Below are positions 1 through 6,615 of a DNA stretch of 15,454 nucleotides, piece by piece. Under the pieces are notes generated by a model, which saw nothing but the letters and a program-made list of their open reading frames with translations, ran no database searches and was not told the origin of the DNA. A program made the translations under genes and the position numbers. The stretch covers positions 1 to 15,454 of the forward strand of contig JASLDQ010000004.1 of NCBI GenBank assembly GCA_030151505.1, written 5' to 3'. The stretch is from Chromobacteriaceae bacterium. GTDB taxonomy: Bacteria > Pseudomonadota > Gammaproteobacteria > Burkholderiales > Aquaspirillaceae. The first letter of the stretch is position 1. The number at the start of each line of letters is the position of its first letter.

Positions 1-740
1 CCGAAATGCGCCAGCCACACATCCACCGCCGCCAGGTAGTCCTCTTGGCTGAACGGATAGAACGACAGCCACAGGCCGAAGCGCTCGGACAACGACACTT
101 TTTCCTCCACCGCCTCGCCGGGATGGATTTCGTCGTTGACGGTGGTGGTGGCCAGATTGTCCTGCATGCGGTCGGGCAGCAGGTGGCGACGGTTGGAGGT
201 GGCGTACACGACCAGGTTGTCGCAACGGCGGGCGATGCCGCCGTCCAGCGCGGTCTTGAGCGCCTTGTAGCCGTCGTCGCCGTCCTCGAAGCTCAGGTCG
301 TCGCAGTACAGCACGAAGCGCTCGGGCCGGGCCGACACCAGCTCGACGATCTCGGGCAGATCGGCCAAGTGGCCCTTGTCGACCTCGATCAGGCGCAGGC
401 CGCGTTCGGCGTACCCGGGCAGCAGCGCCTTCACCAGCGACGACTTGCCGGTACCGCGCGCGCCGGTCAGGAGCACGTTGTTGGCCGGCCGCCCCTCTAG
501 GAACTGCTCGGTATTGCGCACCAGCCGCTGCTTCTGCCCGTCGACGTTGGCGATGTCGGCCAGGCGGATCGCGTGGGGGGCGACGATGGCTTCCAGCCAG
601 CCGCGGCCGTTCTTGCTGCGCCAGCGGAAGGCGATAGCGTTCCAGTCCGGTTCGGGCATGGCCGGCGGCAGCACGGTTTCAAGCCGCGCCAGCACGGCTT
701 CGGCGCGGGAGAGCAGGCGTTCGAGAGTGTCGGGGTTCAT
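1..740 (-). CDS. DUF815 family AAA+ ATPase, 3' end cut by window edge
   Basis: Reading from the ATG at 738-740, 246 codons are open to the left edge; this frame has no stop inside the window. The product has a P-loop GARGTGKSS (about residues 93-101), a Walker-B-like stretch FVLYCDDLSFE (142-152) and a sensor-1-like YATSNRRHL (179-187). That layout, with the preceding NNVLLTG strand and the following RLIEV strand, matches the DUF815 family of single-domain bacterial AAA+ ATPases (family knowledge). Family members are usually about 280-290 aa, so roughly the last 40 residues are missing. The cellular role of the family is not established. No Shine-Dalgarno sequence is visible before the ATG, and no other in-frame ATG is nearby. 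It lies downstream of the hda operon on the same strand but is separated from it by a 347-bp repeat-containing gap, so it probably has its own promoter. Confidence 0.85.
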   Translation of the reverse strand, partial: MNPDTLERLLSRAEAVLARLETVLPPAMPEPDWNAIAFRWRSKNGRGWLEAIVAPHAIRLADIANVDGQKQRLVRNTEQFLEGRPANNVLLTGARGTGKSSLVKALLPGYAERGLRLIEVDKGHLADLPEIVELVSARPERFVLYCDDLSFEDGDDGYKALKTALDGGIARRCDNLVVYATSNRRHLLPDRMQDNLATTTVNDEIHPGEAVEEKVSLSERFGLWLSFYPFSQEDYLAAVDVWLAHF

Positions 741-848
741 GGCGTCAAGGATTCGGAAATGGATGGGTTGAGACTTGATCGGCAGCGGGGGCAAGGCAAG
801 GAACGGTGGCGCTCGTGGACTGCCCGTTTGCGCCGCCGGCTGGCCAGG

Positions 849-1033
849 CCGTTTCGAGGTTTTAAGAAGCCGGCTGTTTGAGCTGGCCGACGTTAGCGGC
901 CAGCGAGTTCCGGCTTCGCCTCGAAACGGTTCGGCAAGACGGGAACCCCGCGCCGCGGGGCAGCATAGTCGGGGTCGCCTTTCTTTGCTTCCTTTCTTTG
1001 GCGAGGCAAAGAAAGGAAGTCGCCCTCAGGCGA
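849..1033. repeat. Multi-hairpin intergenic repeat element
   Basis: The element fills most of the 741-1087 gap. In order it holds: a nested inverted repeat made of CCGTTTCGAGG (849-859)/CCTCGAAACGG (919-929), GAAGCCGG (866-873)/CCGGCTTC (910-917) and GCTGGCCG (882-889)/CGGCCAGC (897-904); a palindrome CCCCGCG-c-CGCGGGG (946-960); a perfect 13-bp hairpin CTTCCTTTCTTTG (988-1000)/CAAAGAAAGGAAG (1007-1019); and a small TCGCC/GGCGA hairpin (1020-1033). CCTTTCTTTG also occurs as a direct repeat at 978-987 and 991-1000. From memory, elements with this pyrimidine-rich hairpin are dispersed in intergenic regions of many beta- and gammaproteobacteria and give rise to spurious small ORFs. No run of T follows the hairpin on either strand, so it is not a standard intrinsic terminator. 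The flanking 741-848 shows nothing I can name. Confidence 0.75.
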
Positions 1034-1087
1034 AAAGGAGCCGTGGCGCGTCCACCATGCCGATACGCCCGCGCGTAATACAGCTTG

Positions 1088-1753
1088 TTACCGCAGCGAC
1101 AGCACCGGCCAGCCGCTCGCCTCGGCATGCGCGCGCAGCGCCTCGTCCGGATCGACCGCCACCGGATCGGTGACGATGGACAACAGCGGAATGTCGTTGC
1201 GCGAATCGCTGTAGAAGAAGCTGCGGCCGAAGTCGCTCAGGCTCTGGCCGCGTTCGGCCAGCCAGTCGTGCAGGCGGGTGATCTTGCCGTCCTGGAAACT
1301 CGGCAGGCCGGTGGGCTTGCCGGTGAAGCGGCCATCCGGATGCTCCTCCAGCTCGGTGGCGATCAGGTGCTCGACCCCGAGTTCGCGCGCGATGGGCGCG
1401 GTGATGAAGCGGTTGGTGGCGGTGACGATGACGATGAGGTCGCCCTTGGCCTGGTGCGCGGCCAGCAGCGCGCGCGCGCCAGGCGCGACGATGGGCTTGA
1501 TGTGAGTCTCGAGGTAGTCGGCGTGCCAGGCGTCGAGCTGCTCGCGCGAGTGTTGCGCCAGCGGCGAGAGCTGGAAGTCGAGGAATTCGTGGATGTCGAG
1601 CGTGCCGTCCTTGTACTGCTCGTAGAAGCGGTCGTTTTCGCGGTGGTAGAACTCGGCGTCCAGCGCGCCCTGGTTGATCAGGTAGCGCGGCCATTCAACG
1701 TCGGAGTCGCCGGCGAGCAGGGTGTTGTCGAGATCGAAGAGGGCAAGGTTCAT
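1088..1753 (-). CDS. HAD superfamily IB phosphatase (SerB-like fold)
   Basis: A 221-aa protein with all four HAD motifs: I, FDLDNTLL (D7 nucleophile, D9 acid/base); II, VTATN (T111); III, a Lys in GKITRLHDW (K157); IV, YSDSRNDIP (D183, D187). The helical insertion between motifs I and II is typical of subfamily IB, which includes phosphoserine phosphatase and related enzymes. It should be a Mg2+-dependent cytoplasmic phosphomonoesterase. The substrate cannot be read from the sequence; overall it resembles the TIGR01490-type HAD-IB hypothetical group more than true SerB, which usually carries an additional N-terminal domain. The ATG at 1751-1753 overlaps the hda stop codon as ATGA. A longer in-frame ORF exists upstream but runs through hda in the wrong frame and was not used. 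It is the last gene of the permease-hda-HAD operon; the repeat element lies just past its stop. Confidence 0.88.
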   Translation of the reverse strand: MNLALFDLDNTLLAGDSDVEWPRYLINQGALDAEFYHRENDRFYEQYKDGTLDIHEFLDFQLSPLAQHSREQLDAWHADYLETHIKPIVAPGARALLAAHQAKGDLIVIVTATNRFITAPIARELGVEHLIATELEEHPDGRFTGKPTGLPSFQDGKITRLHDWLAERGQSLSDFGRSFFYSDSRNDIPLLSIVTDPVAVDPDEALRAHAEASGWPVLSLR

Positions 1754-2445
1754 GTGGCGGACAGTTTCGATTGCAGGATGTGTTTGACGAAAGGCACGGT
1801 GATCGGCTTTTGCAGCGCGAGCGAATAGTGGTCGAGCGCGTCGATCATCGCCACCAGGCTCGACATGTCGCGGCGCCAGTGGGTGATCAGCCAGCGCAGC
1901 ACGTCGTCGGGAATGTCGAGCATGCGCATGGCGGCATGGCGCTTGAGCGCGGCGAGCTTGTCGCCGTCGCTCATCGCCTGCACCTGGAACACCAGCCCCC
2001 AGCCGAGGCGGGTGCGCAGGTCGTCGCGCAGCTCCAGCCGGGCCGGCGGCAGGCGGCCGGCGGTCAGCAGCTGGCCCTCGCCCTCTTTGAGCGAGTTGTA
2101 GATCGAGAACAGGGTGATCTGGTCGTCCGGCGTCAGGTCGTCGACGTGGTCGACCGCCACGCAGCGGGCTTCGCGGGCGAAGTCCGGCAGGGGTTCGGTG
2201 CGGGCGTCCAGATACAGCGCGGCGCGGCCGGTGGTGTGGGCATGTTCGACCCATTGCTGCAACAGGTGGGTCTTGCCCACGCCCGGCTCGCCCCACAGGT
2301 AGATGAAGCGTTCGCCGGCGGGGTCGGTCAGCGCGGCGATGATCTGCCGGTTGTGTTCGGCGATGAAATGGTCGAACGCCGGGGCCGGCGGCGGGGTGAG
2401 GTCGAGAACGAGTTGGTCCAACGGCTTGGGAATCGAATGAGTCAT
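1750..2445 (-). CDS. hda: DnaA regulatory inactivator Hda
   Basis: A 231-aa AAA+ protein homologous to domain III of DnaA but lacking the DnaA N-terminal domains and the DNA-binding domain IV; E. coli Hda is 233 aa. Bound to the DNA-loaded beta clamp, Hda stimulates ATP hydrolysis by DnaA and so limits re-initiation at oriC (family knowledge). Visible features: an N-terminal clamp-binding motif QLVLDL (residues 11-16, compare QLSLPL in E. coli), Walker A GEPGVGKT (52-59), Walker-B-like CVAVDHVDDL (95-104), and an Arg-containing box RDDLRTRLGWGLVFQV. The start is the ATG at 2443-2445, which overlaps the permease stop as ATGA; no Shine-Dalgarno is visible, consistent with translational coupling. 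The 3' end also overlaps the HAD gene by ATGA. The ligand-binding P-loop is fully canonical. Confidence 0.94.
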   Translation of the reverse strand: MTHSIPKPLDQLVLDLTPPPAPAFDHFIAEHNRQIIAALTDPAGERFIYLWGEPGVGKTHLLQQWVEHAHTTGRAALYLDARTEPLPDFAREARCVAVDHVDDLTPDDQITLFSIYNSLKEGEGQLLTAGRLPPARLELRDDLRTRLGWGLVFQVQAMSDGDKLAALKRHAAMRMLDIPDDVLRWLITHWRRDMSSLVAMIDALDHYSLALQKPITVPFVKHILQSKLSAT

Positions 2446-3548
2446 GGGCGGATGTGCCGGCCGATTCTACGCCGATACCAGCGCGAGGCGAAGTAGCGGT
2501 CCAGCCCCTCGTGCCACAGCACCTGCAGCACCGCCGAGGCCGGCAGCGCCACCAGCACGCCGATGAAGCCGAACAGCGCGCCGAAGGCCATCAGGGCGAA
2601 GATCACCAGCACCGGGTGCAGACCGATGCGGTCGCCCACCAGCTTGGGGGTGATGTAGAAGCTCTCGGCGGTCTGCGCCGCCGCGTACACCGCCCATACG
2701 ATCAAGAGGCCGGACAGGTCGCCGAACTGCAGCAGCGCGGCCAGCGTGGCCAGCAGCACGCCGATGAAGGCGCCGACATAGGGTATGCACACCAGGAGGC
2801 CGGCCACCACGCCGATGGCGATGCCCGACTGCAGGCCGGCCAGCCGCCAGCCGGTGCCGTACAACACCGCCATGATCAGCATCACCGCCAGCTGGCCGCG
2901 CAGGAATTCGCCGACAATGTGGTTGATGTTGCCGGCCACCCGCGCGGTTTCGTCGCGCCAGCGGTCCGGCAGCAGGCGGGCGCAGCGCTCGACGATGCCG
3001 TGCCAGTCGCGCAGGAAGTAGAACGCCACCACCGGGGTCAGGAACAGGTTGCTGAGGAAGGTGAGCAGCGCCATGCCCTGATCGGTCAGCGCCGGCAGCG
3101 CACCGGTCAGCGCGGCGCGCAGGTTGCCGATATTGCTGGCGATGGTGCGCTTGACCGAGACCGAATCGAAGTGGATGGCGAGGCCGAAGGCGTCGAGCAG
3201 CCACGGCGACACCACCCGCTCGCCCCACAGCTCGGCGCGGTCGACCAGCGACGGCAGGCGCTCGATCAGGCTCGACACCTGCGACACCAGCATCGGGATG
3301 ATCAGCATCAGCAGCAGCAGCAGGACCAGCGAGGCCAGCAGCAGCACCAGCATCGCCCCGATATCGCGCCGGATCCGGCGCGCCTCCAGCCGGTCGACCA
3401 ACGGTACGGTCAGGTAGGCCAAGGCCGCGCCGGCCGCGAACGGCGCCAGCACCGGGGCCAGTTGCCACAGCAACCAGGCACCGCCGGCGAGCAGCAACAG
3501 CCACGGCCAGCGCCGTCCGGGGTTCACCACACTACGGGTTCGTCTCAT
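2442..3548 (-). CDS. AI-2E family transporter (PerM/TqsA-type permease)
   Basis: A 368-aa inner-membrane protein. Hydrophobic segments lie at about residues 14-30, 32-50, 63-88, 158-179, 217-236, 242-273, 279-292 and 311-345. The family signatures PYVGAFIGVLLA (about 256-267) and SFYITPKLVGDRIGLHPVLVI (about 296-316) place it in the AI-2E/PerM family of presumed export carriers. The substrate is unknown, and the family name does not prove that AI-2 is transported. The start is uncertain: the ATG at 3546-3548 (MRRTRSVVNP) gives a normal length, while an in-frame ATG at 3585-3587 would add 13 residues; neither has a clear Shine-Dalgarno. It is the first gene of the operon with hda and the HAD gene and is divergent from purM. 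Confidence 0.88.
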   Translation of the reverse strand: MRRTRSVVNPGRRWPWLLLLAGGAWLLWQLAPVLAPFAAGAALAYLTVPLVDRLEARRIRRDIGAMLVLLLASLVLLLLLMLIIPMLVSQVSSLIERLPSLVDRAELWGERVVSPWLLDAFGLAIHFDSVSVKRTIASNIGNLRAALTGALPALTDQGMALLTFLSNLFLTPVVAFYFLRDWHGIVERCARLLPDRWRDETARVAGNINHIVGEFLRGQLAVMLIMAVLYGTGWRLAGLQSGIAIGVVAGLLVCIPYVGAFIGVLLATLAALLQFGDLSGLLIVWAVYAAAQTAESFYITPKLVGDRIGLHPVLVIFALMAFGALFGFIGVLVALPASAVLQVLWHEGLDRYFASRWYRRRIGRHIRP

Positions 3549-3660
3549 GTTCGGGTAAAATGTTGTAATCAGCGATTTTTTCGGCATTTTGCGCGCGCAA
3601 CCGCGTGCAGTATGTCATGTCTTTACCGCAGAACACATTTTGCAAGAAAGCGAGCGCTCC
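3549..3660. promoter_or_regulatory. Divergent purM / permease promoter region
   Basis: This 112-bp gap separates the two divergent starts and must hold the promoters for both directions. On the plus strand TAAAAT (3556-3561) is a fair -10 hexamer for purM, but no good -35 box is correctly spaced. A perfect 12-bp palindrome TTGCGCGCGCAA (3589-3600) lies in the middle and could be an operator for either or both genes. The region is less GC-rich than its surroundings. The exact promoter positions are inference. Confidence 0.45.
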
Positions 3661-4695
3661 GTGAGCCAATCCCTCAGCTACCGCGATGCAGGCGTAGACA
3701 TCGACGCCGGCGACCAGCTGGTCGAAAACATCAAACCGTTCGCCAAGCGCACCATGCGTCCCGAAGTGCTGGGCGACATCGGCGGCTTCGGCGCGCTGGT
3801 CGAGATTTCCAAGAAGTACAAGGAACCGGTGCTGGTGTCGGGCACCGACGGTGTCGGCACCAAGCTCAAGCTCGCCTTCGAATGGAACCGCCACGACACG
3901 GTCGGCATCGACCTCGTCGGCATGAGCGTCAACGACATCCTGGTGCAGGGTGCCGAGCCGCTGTTCTTCCTCGACTACTTCGCCTGCGGCAAGCTCGACG
4001 TGCCGGCCGCCACCGAAGTGATCAAGGGCATCGCCAGCGGCTGCGAGCAGGCTGGCTGCGCGCTGATCGGCGGCGAAACCGCCGAAATGCCGGGCATGTA
4101 CCCGGTGGGCGAATACGACCTGGCCGGCTTCGCCGTCGGCGTGGTGGAAAAGTCCAAGGTCATCACCGGCCGCGACATCGCCGCCGGCGACGTGGTGCTG
4201 GGGCTGGCCTCCAACGGCGCGCATTCCAACGGTTACAGCCTCGTGCGCAAGATCATCGAGCGCGCCAAGCCGGACCTCGCCGCCGAGTTCGACAACGGCA
4301 AGTCCTTCGCCGACGTGGTGATGGCGCCGACCCGCATCTACGTGAAGCCGCTCTTGGCGCTGATGGCCGAACTGCCGGTCAAGGGGATGGCCCACATCAC
4401 CGGCGGCGGCATCACCGAGAACGTGCCGCGCGTGCTGCCGGCCAACACGGTCGCCCAGATCGATGCCAAGAGCTGGACCCTGCCCAAGCTGTTCCAGTGG
4501 CTGCAGGCCGAGGGCCAGGTCGACACGCAGGAGATGTACCGCACCTTCAACTGCGGCGTCGGCATGGTGGTGATCGTCGCCGCCGAGCACGCCGACCGTG
4601 CGGCGGCTTTCCTGACCGAACAGGGCGAAACCGTCTATCGTCTGGGCCAGGTGCGCGAGCGCGTGGGCGACGAGCACCAGACCCAGGTGGCGTAA
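3661..4695 (+). CDS. purM: Phosphoribosylformylglycinamidine cyclo-ligase (AIR synthetase)
   Basis: Catalyses the ATP-dependent closure of FGAM to 5-aminoimidazole ribotide, the fifth step of purine synthesis, in the cytoplasm. The GTG at 3661 gives 344 aa ([17 protein letters not shown]...), close to the 345 aa of E. coli PurM; a longer frame starting with TTG at 3589 would add 24 residues of unconserved sequence running through the promoter region, so it was rejected. Conserved blocks: [22 protein letters not shown] (nucleotide-binding region), [33 protein letters not shown] and [16 protein letters not shown]. The protein ends normally at QTQVA. The ribosome-binding site before the GTG is weak. 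purN follows 170 bp downstream on the same strand. Confidence 0.95.
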   Translation: MSQSLSYRDAGVDIDAGDQLVENIKPFAKRTMRPEVLGDIGGFGALVEISKKYKEPVLVSGTDGVGTKLKLAFEWNRHDTVGIDLVGMSVNDILVQGAEPLFFLDYFACGKLDVPAATEVIKGIASGCEQAGCALIGGETAEMPGMYPVGEYDLAGFAVGVVEKSKVITGRDIAAGDVVLGLASNGAHSNGYSLVRKIIERAKPDLAAEFDNGKSFADVVMAPTRIYVKPLLALMAELPVKGMAHITGGGITENVPRVLPANTVAQIDAKSWTLPKLFQWLQAEGQVDTQEMYRTFNCGVGMVVIVAAEHADRAAAFLTEQGETVYRLGQVRERVGDEHQTQVA

Positions 4696-4722
4696 GGCCG
4701 TCCGGGCGGAAACAGGGGGAGA

Positions 4723-4761
4723 GTGAAATGCGGCGGGCGCCCCGCGCCGTTGACGTTTCAC
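4723..4761 (+). other. Imperfect hairpin in the purM-purN gap
   Basis: GTGAAA (4723-4728) pairs with TTTCAC (4756-4761) and, inside it, CGGCG (4731-4735) with CGCCG (4745-4749). No T run follows, so it does not look like an intrinsic terminator. It could be an mRNA stem between two cistrons of a purMN transcript. The rest of the 170-bp gap is very C-rich and shows no ORF or promoter I can support. Confidence 0.35.
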
Positions 4762-4865
4762 CCGCCCCCTTGCCCGCAAACGCGCGGCGGGCCGCGGCTC
4801 CCCCCGAGCCCCGTCCGCCCCGGGCCCGCCACACGTCCCATCCGTCCACATTTCACGAAGTCCGA

Positions 4866-5507
4866 ATGAAAAACATCGTCATCCTGATCTCCGGCCGCGG
4901 TTCGAACATGCAGGCCATCGTCGACGCCGCGATTCCCGGCGCGCGCATCGCGGCGGTCATCAGCAACCGGCCGGACGCGGCGGGGCTGGCCTGGGCCGCG
5001 CAGCGCGGCATCGAGGCGGTCGGGCTCGACCACAAGCAGTTCGACAGCCGCGAGGCCTTCGACGCCCGGCTGGCTGACGTCATCGACGGCTACGCGCCGG
5101 ATCTGGTGGTGCTGGCCGGCTTCATGCGCATCCTGACTCCGGCCTTCACCCGCCGCTACGAGGGCCGGATGTTCAACATCCACCCCTCGCTGCTGCCGTC
5201 CTTCGGCGGCCTGCACACCCACGAGCGGGCGATCGAGGCGGGCTGCAAGGTGGCCGGCTGCACCGTGCATTTCGTCACCGCCGAGCTCGACCACGGCCCC
5301 ATCGTCGCCCAGGGCGTCGTGCCGGTCCTTCCCGACGACGATGCCGCGGCACTGGCCGCGCGCGTGCTGGAGGTCGAACACCGGATTTATCCGCAGGCCG
5401 TGCACTGGTTTGTCGAAGGCCGCCTGCAAATCGACGGGCTGAAAGTAAGGATCCATGACCACCCTCGCCCCGACGCTGCCGCCCTGTTCGCTCCGCTGGC
5501 AGCCTGA
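4866..5507 (+). CDS. purN: Phosphoribosylglycinamide (GAR) formyltransferase, folate-dependent
   Basis: A 213-aa enzyme (E. coli PurN is 212 aa) that transfers the formyl group of 10-formyl-THF to GAR, the third step of purine synthesis. The N-terminal ILISGRGSNMQAI (about residues 6-18) is the phosphate-binding loop. The catalytic triad is present: N104 and H106 in FNIHPSLLP and D142 in ELDHGPIV, corresponding to E. coli N106, H108 and D144. The folate-binding region VVLAGFMRILTPAF (81-94) is conserved. The start is the ATG at 4866; the same frame is open far upstream, but that part overlaps purM in another frame and is not coding. The Shine-Dalgarno is weak. The gene follows purM on the same strand, giving the purMN pair common in Proteobacteria. 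The DUF3108 gene starts 4 bp after its stop. Confidence 0.95.
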   Translation: MKNIVILISGRGSNMQAIVDAAIPGARIAAVISNRPDAAGLAWAAQRGIEAVGLDHKQFDSREAFDARLADVIDGYAPDLVVLAGFMRILTPAFTRRYEGRMFNIHPSLLPSFGGLHTHERAIEAGCKVAGCTVHFVTAELDHGPIVAQGVVPVLPDDDAAALAARVLEVEHRIYPQAVHWFVEGRLQIDGLKVRIHDHPRPDAAALFAPLAA

Positions 5508-5511
5508 CACG

Positions 5512-6615
5512 ATGAACCGGCCGACGCCGCGACAGCTCACCTGGCTCGCAGCGCTGGTCGTGTCGTTGGCGCTGCACCTGCTGATCGTGGCCGACCTCAA
5601 GCCGTTCAGCTTCGCGCCGAGCACGCCGCCCGCCCCGGACGTTCGCCCTCTGTCGGTCGAGCTGTACGCGCAACAGGTGGAAGCCCCCGTCGCCGCAACC
5701 CCGGCCCAAGCGGCTCCGCCGGCGCCGCCTGCCATCGCACTGCCCGAGGCCGGGCCGGCCAAGCCGGCGAAGAAGGTCCGGCCCAAACCGGCGCCGGTCG
5801 AACCCGCCCGGACCGAGCCGGCCCCGGCGGCGAGCGGCGAGTCCGGCGACACGCCGCCGGCGGACACCGCCCCGGCCGCAGCAGCCGAATCCGCTGCGCC
5901 GCCGCCCGCGCCGGCCGAGGACGACGAAGCCGCGCTGGCGGCCTTGGCTGCGCAGAACGCCAAGCGCTTCCCTCAGCACGCCACCCTGGTGTACGAGGTG
6001 TACTACGGTAATTTCCTCGCCGGCCTGGGCGATTTCGACTGGCAGCTCGATGGCTCACACTACCGGATCGACGTGCTGCTGCGCCCGATCATCGGCCCGC
6101 GCCTGCACTACCAGAGCCTGGGCAGCGTGACCGCCACCGGCCTGCGCCCGGACGAGTTCATCGCCGAGCGGGGCGGCAAGCGGCGCGAGTCGGCCCGTTT
6201 CGACTGGGGCAGCAAGACCCTGACCTACGGCAACGAGGGGGACAAGACGGCGCCGCTCGAAACCGGTGCGCAGGACATCATCAGCGTGGCCTTCCAGATC
6301 GCGCTCAAGGGTGGGGCGACGCTGGACAAGCCCGTCCAGATCACCACCGGCAAGAAGGTCTACACCTACCCGGTCGTCACCGTCGGCGATTCGGACGTGA
6401 TGGTCGGCGACACCCGGGTGCCGGCCGTGCTGGCCCGCAGCCAGGGCGACGGCGACACCACCGAATTCTGGCTGGCGCCGCAATACAACAACCTGCCGAT
6501 CCGCATCCGTCGCCGCGACGAGGACAAAGTGCTGGATCAGCGCCTGATCAAACTGGTCATCGGCAACGAGACCAAGCTCGAAAAACCAGCAAGGGAACAA
6601 CCCAGTGGCAATTAG
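5512..6615 (+). CDS. DUF3108 protein with TonB-like membrane anchor and Pro/Ala-rich linker
   Basis: A 367-aa protein of three parts: a short basic N-terminus with one hydrophobic helix (about residues 9-27, WLAALVVSLALHLLIVA) lacking an obvious signal-peptidase site; a low-complexity Pro/Ala/Glu/Lys linker (about 35-145) with PAKKVRPKPAPVEPA; and a folded C-terminal domain (about 155-355) resembling DUF3108, starting LVYEVYYGNFLAGLGDFDW. The first two parts look like the anchor and periplasm-spanning arm of TonB or TolA, so the DUF3108 domain probably sits in the periplasm near the outer membrane; this is inference. DUF3108 is a widespread proteobacterial envelope domain without a settled function. 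The ATG at 5512, 4 bp after the purN stop, was chosen because the earlier in-frame ATG (5455) overlaps purN and puts 19 non-hydrophobic residues before the anchor. The 3' end overlaps the next gene by 11 bp. Confidence 0.8.
   Translation: MNRPTPRQLTWLAALVVSLALHLLIVADLKPFSFAPSTPPAPDVRPLSVELYAQQVEAPVAATPAQAAPPAPPAIALPEAGPAKPAKKVRPKPAPVEPARTEPAPAASGESGDTPPADTAPAAAAESAAPPPAPAEDDEAALAALAAQNAKRFPQHATLVYEVYYGNFLAGLGDFDWQLDGSHYRIDVLLRPIIGPRLHYQSLGSVTATGLRPDEFIAERGGKRRESARFDWGSKTLTYGNEGDKTAPLETGAQDIISVAFQIALKGGATLDKPVQITTGKKVYTYPVVTVGDSDVMVGDTRVPAVLARSQGDGDTTEFWLAPQYNNLPIRIRRRDEDKVLDQRLIKLVIGNETKLEKPAREQPSGN

Noticed and set aside
988..1019. 13-bp hairpin as an intrinsic terminator for the HAD gene
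   Set aside because: No T run follows the stem on the minus strand (nor on the plus strand); kept as part of the repeat element.
775..1173. Small ORFs on both strands within 741-1173
   Set aside because: They are translations of the repeat element, a known source of false hypothetical proteins; no conserved protein feature or ribosome-binding site.
3532..4851. 439-aa open frame antisense to purM
   Set aside because: Mirrors purM codon structure; low-complexity His/Ala/Gly composition and no recognisable motif.
2454..4865. A 1017-codon open frame running into purN
   Set aside because: Only the last 213 codons (purN) have protein-like sequence. The rest is antisense to the permease and out of frame with purM, with the Gln/His/Arg-rich composition typical of GC-rich shadow frames.
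4758..5963. 401-aa open frame antisense to purN and the DUF3108 gene
   Set aside because: The Ala/Gly/Ser-rich start is the complement of the Pro/Ala linker of the DUF3108 protein; not an independent gene.
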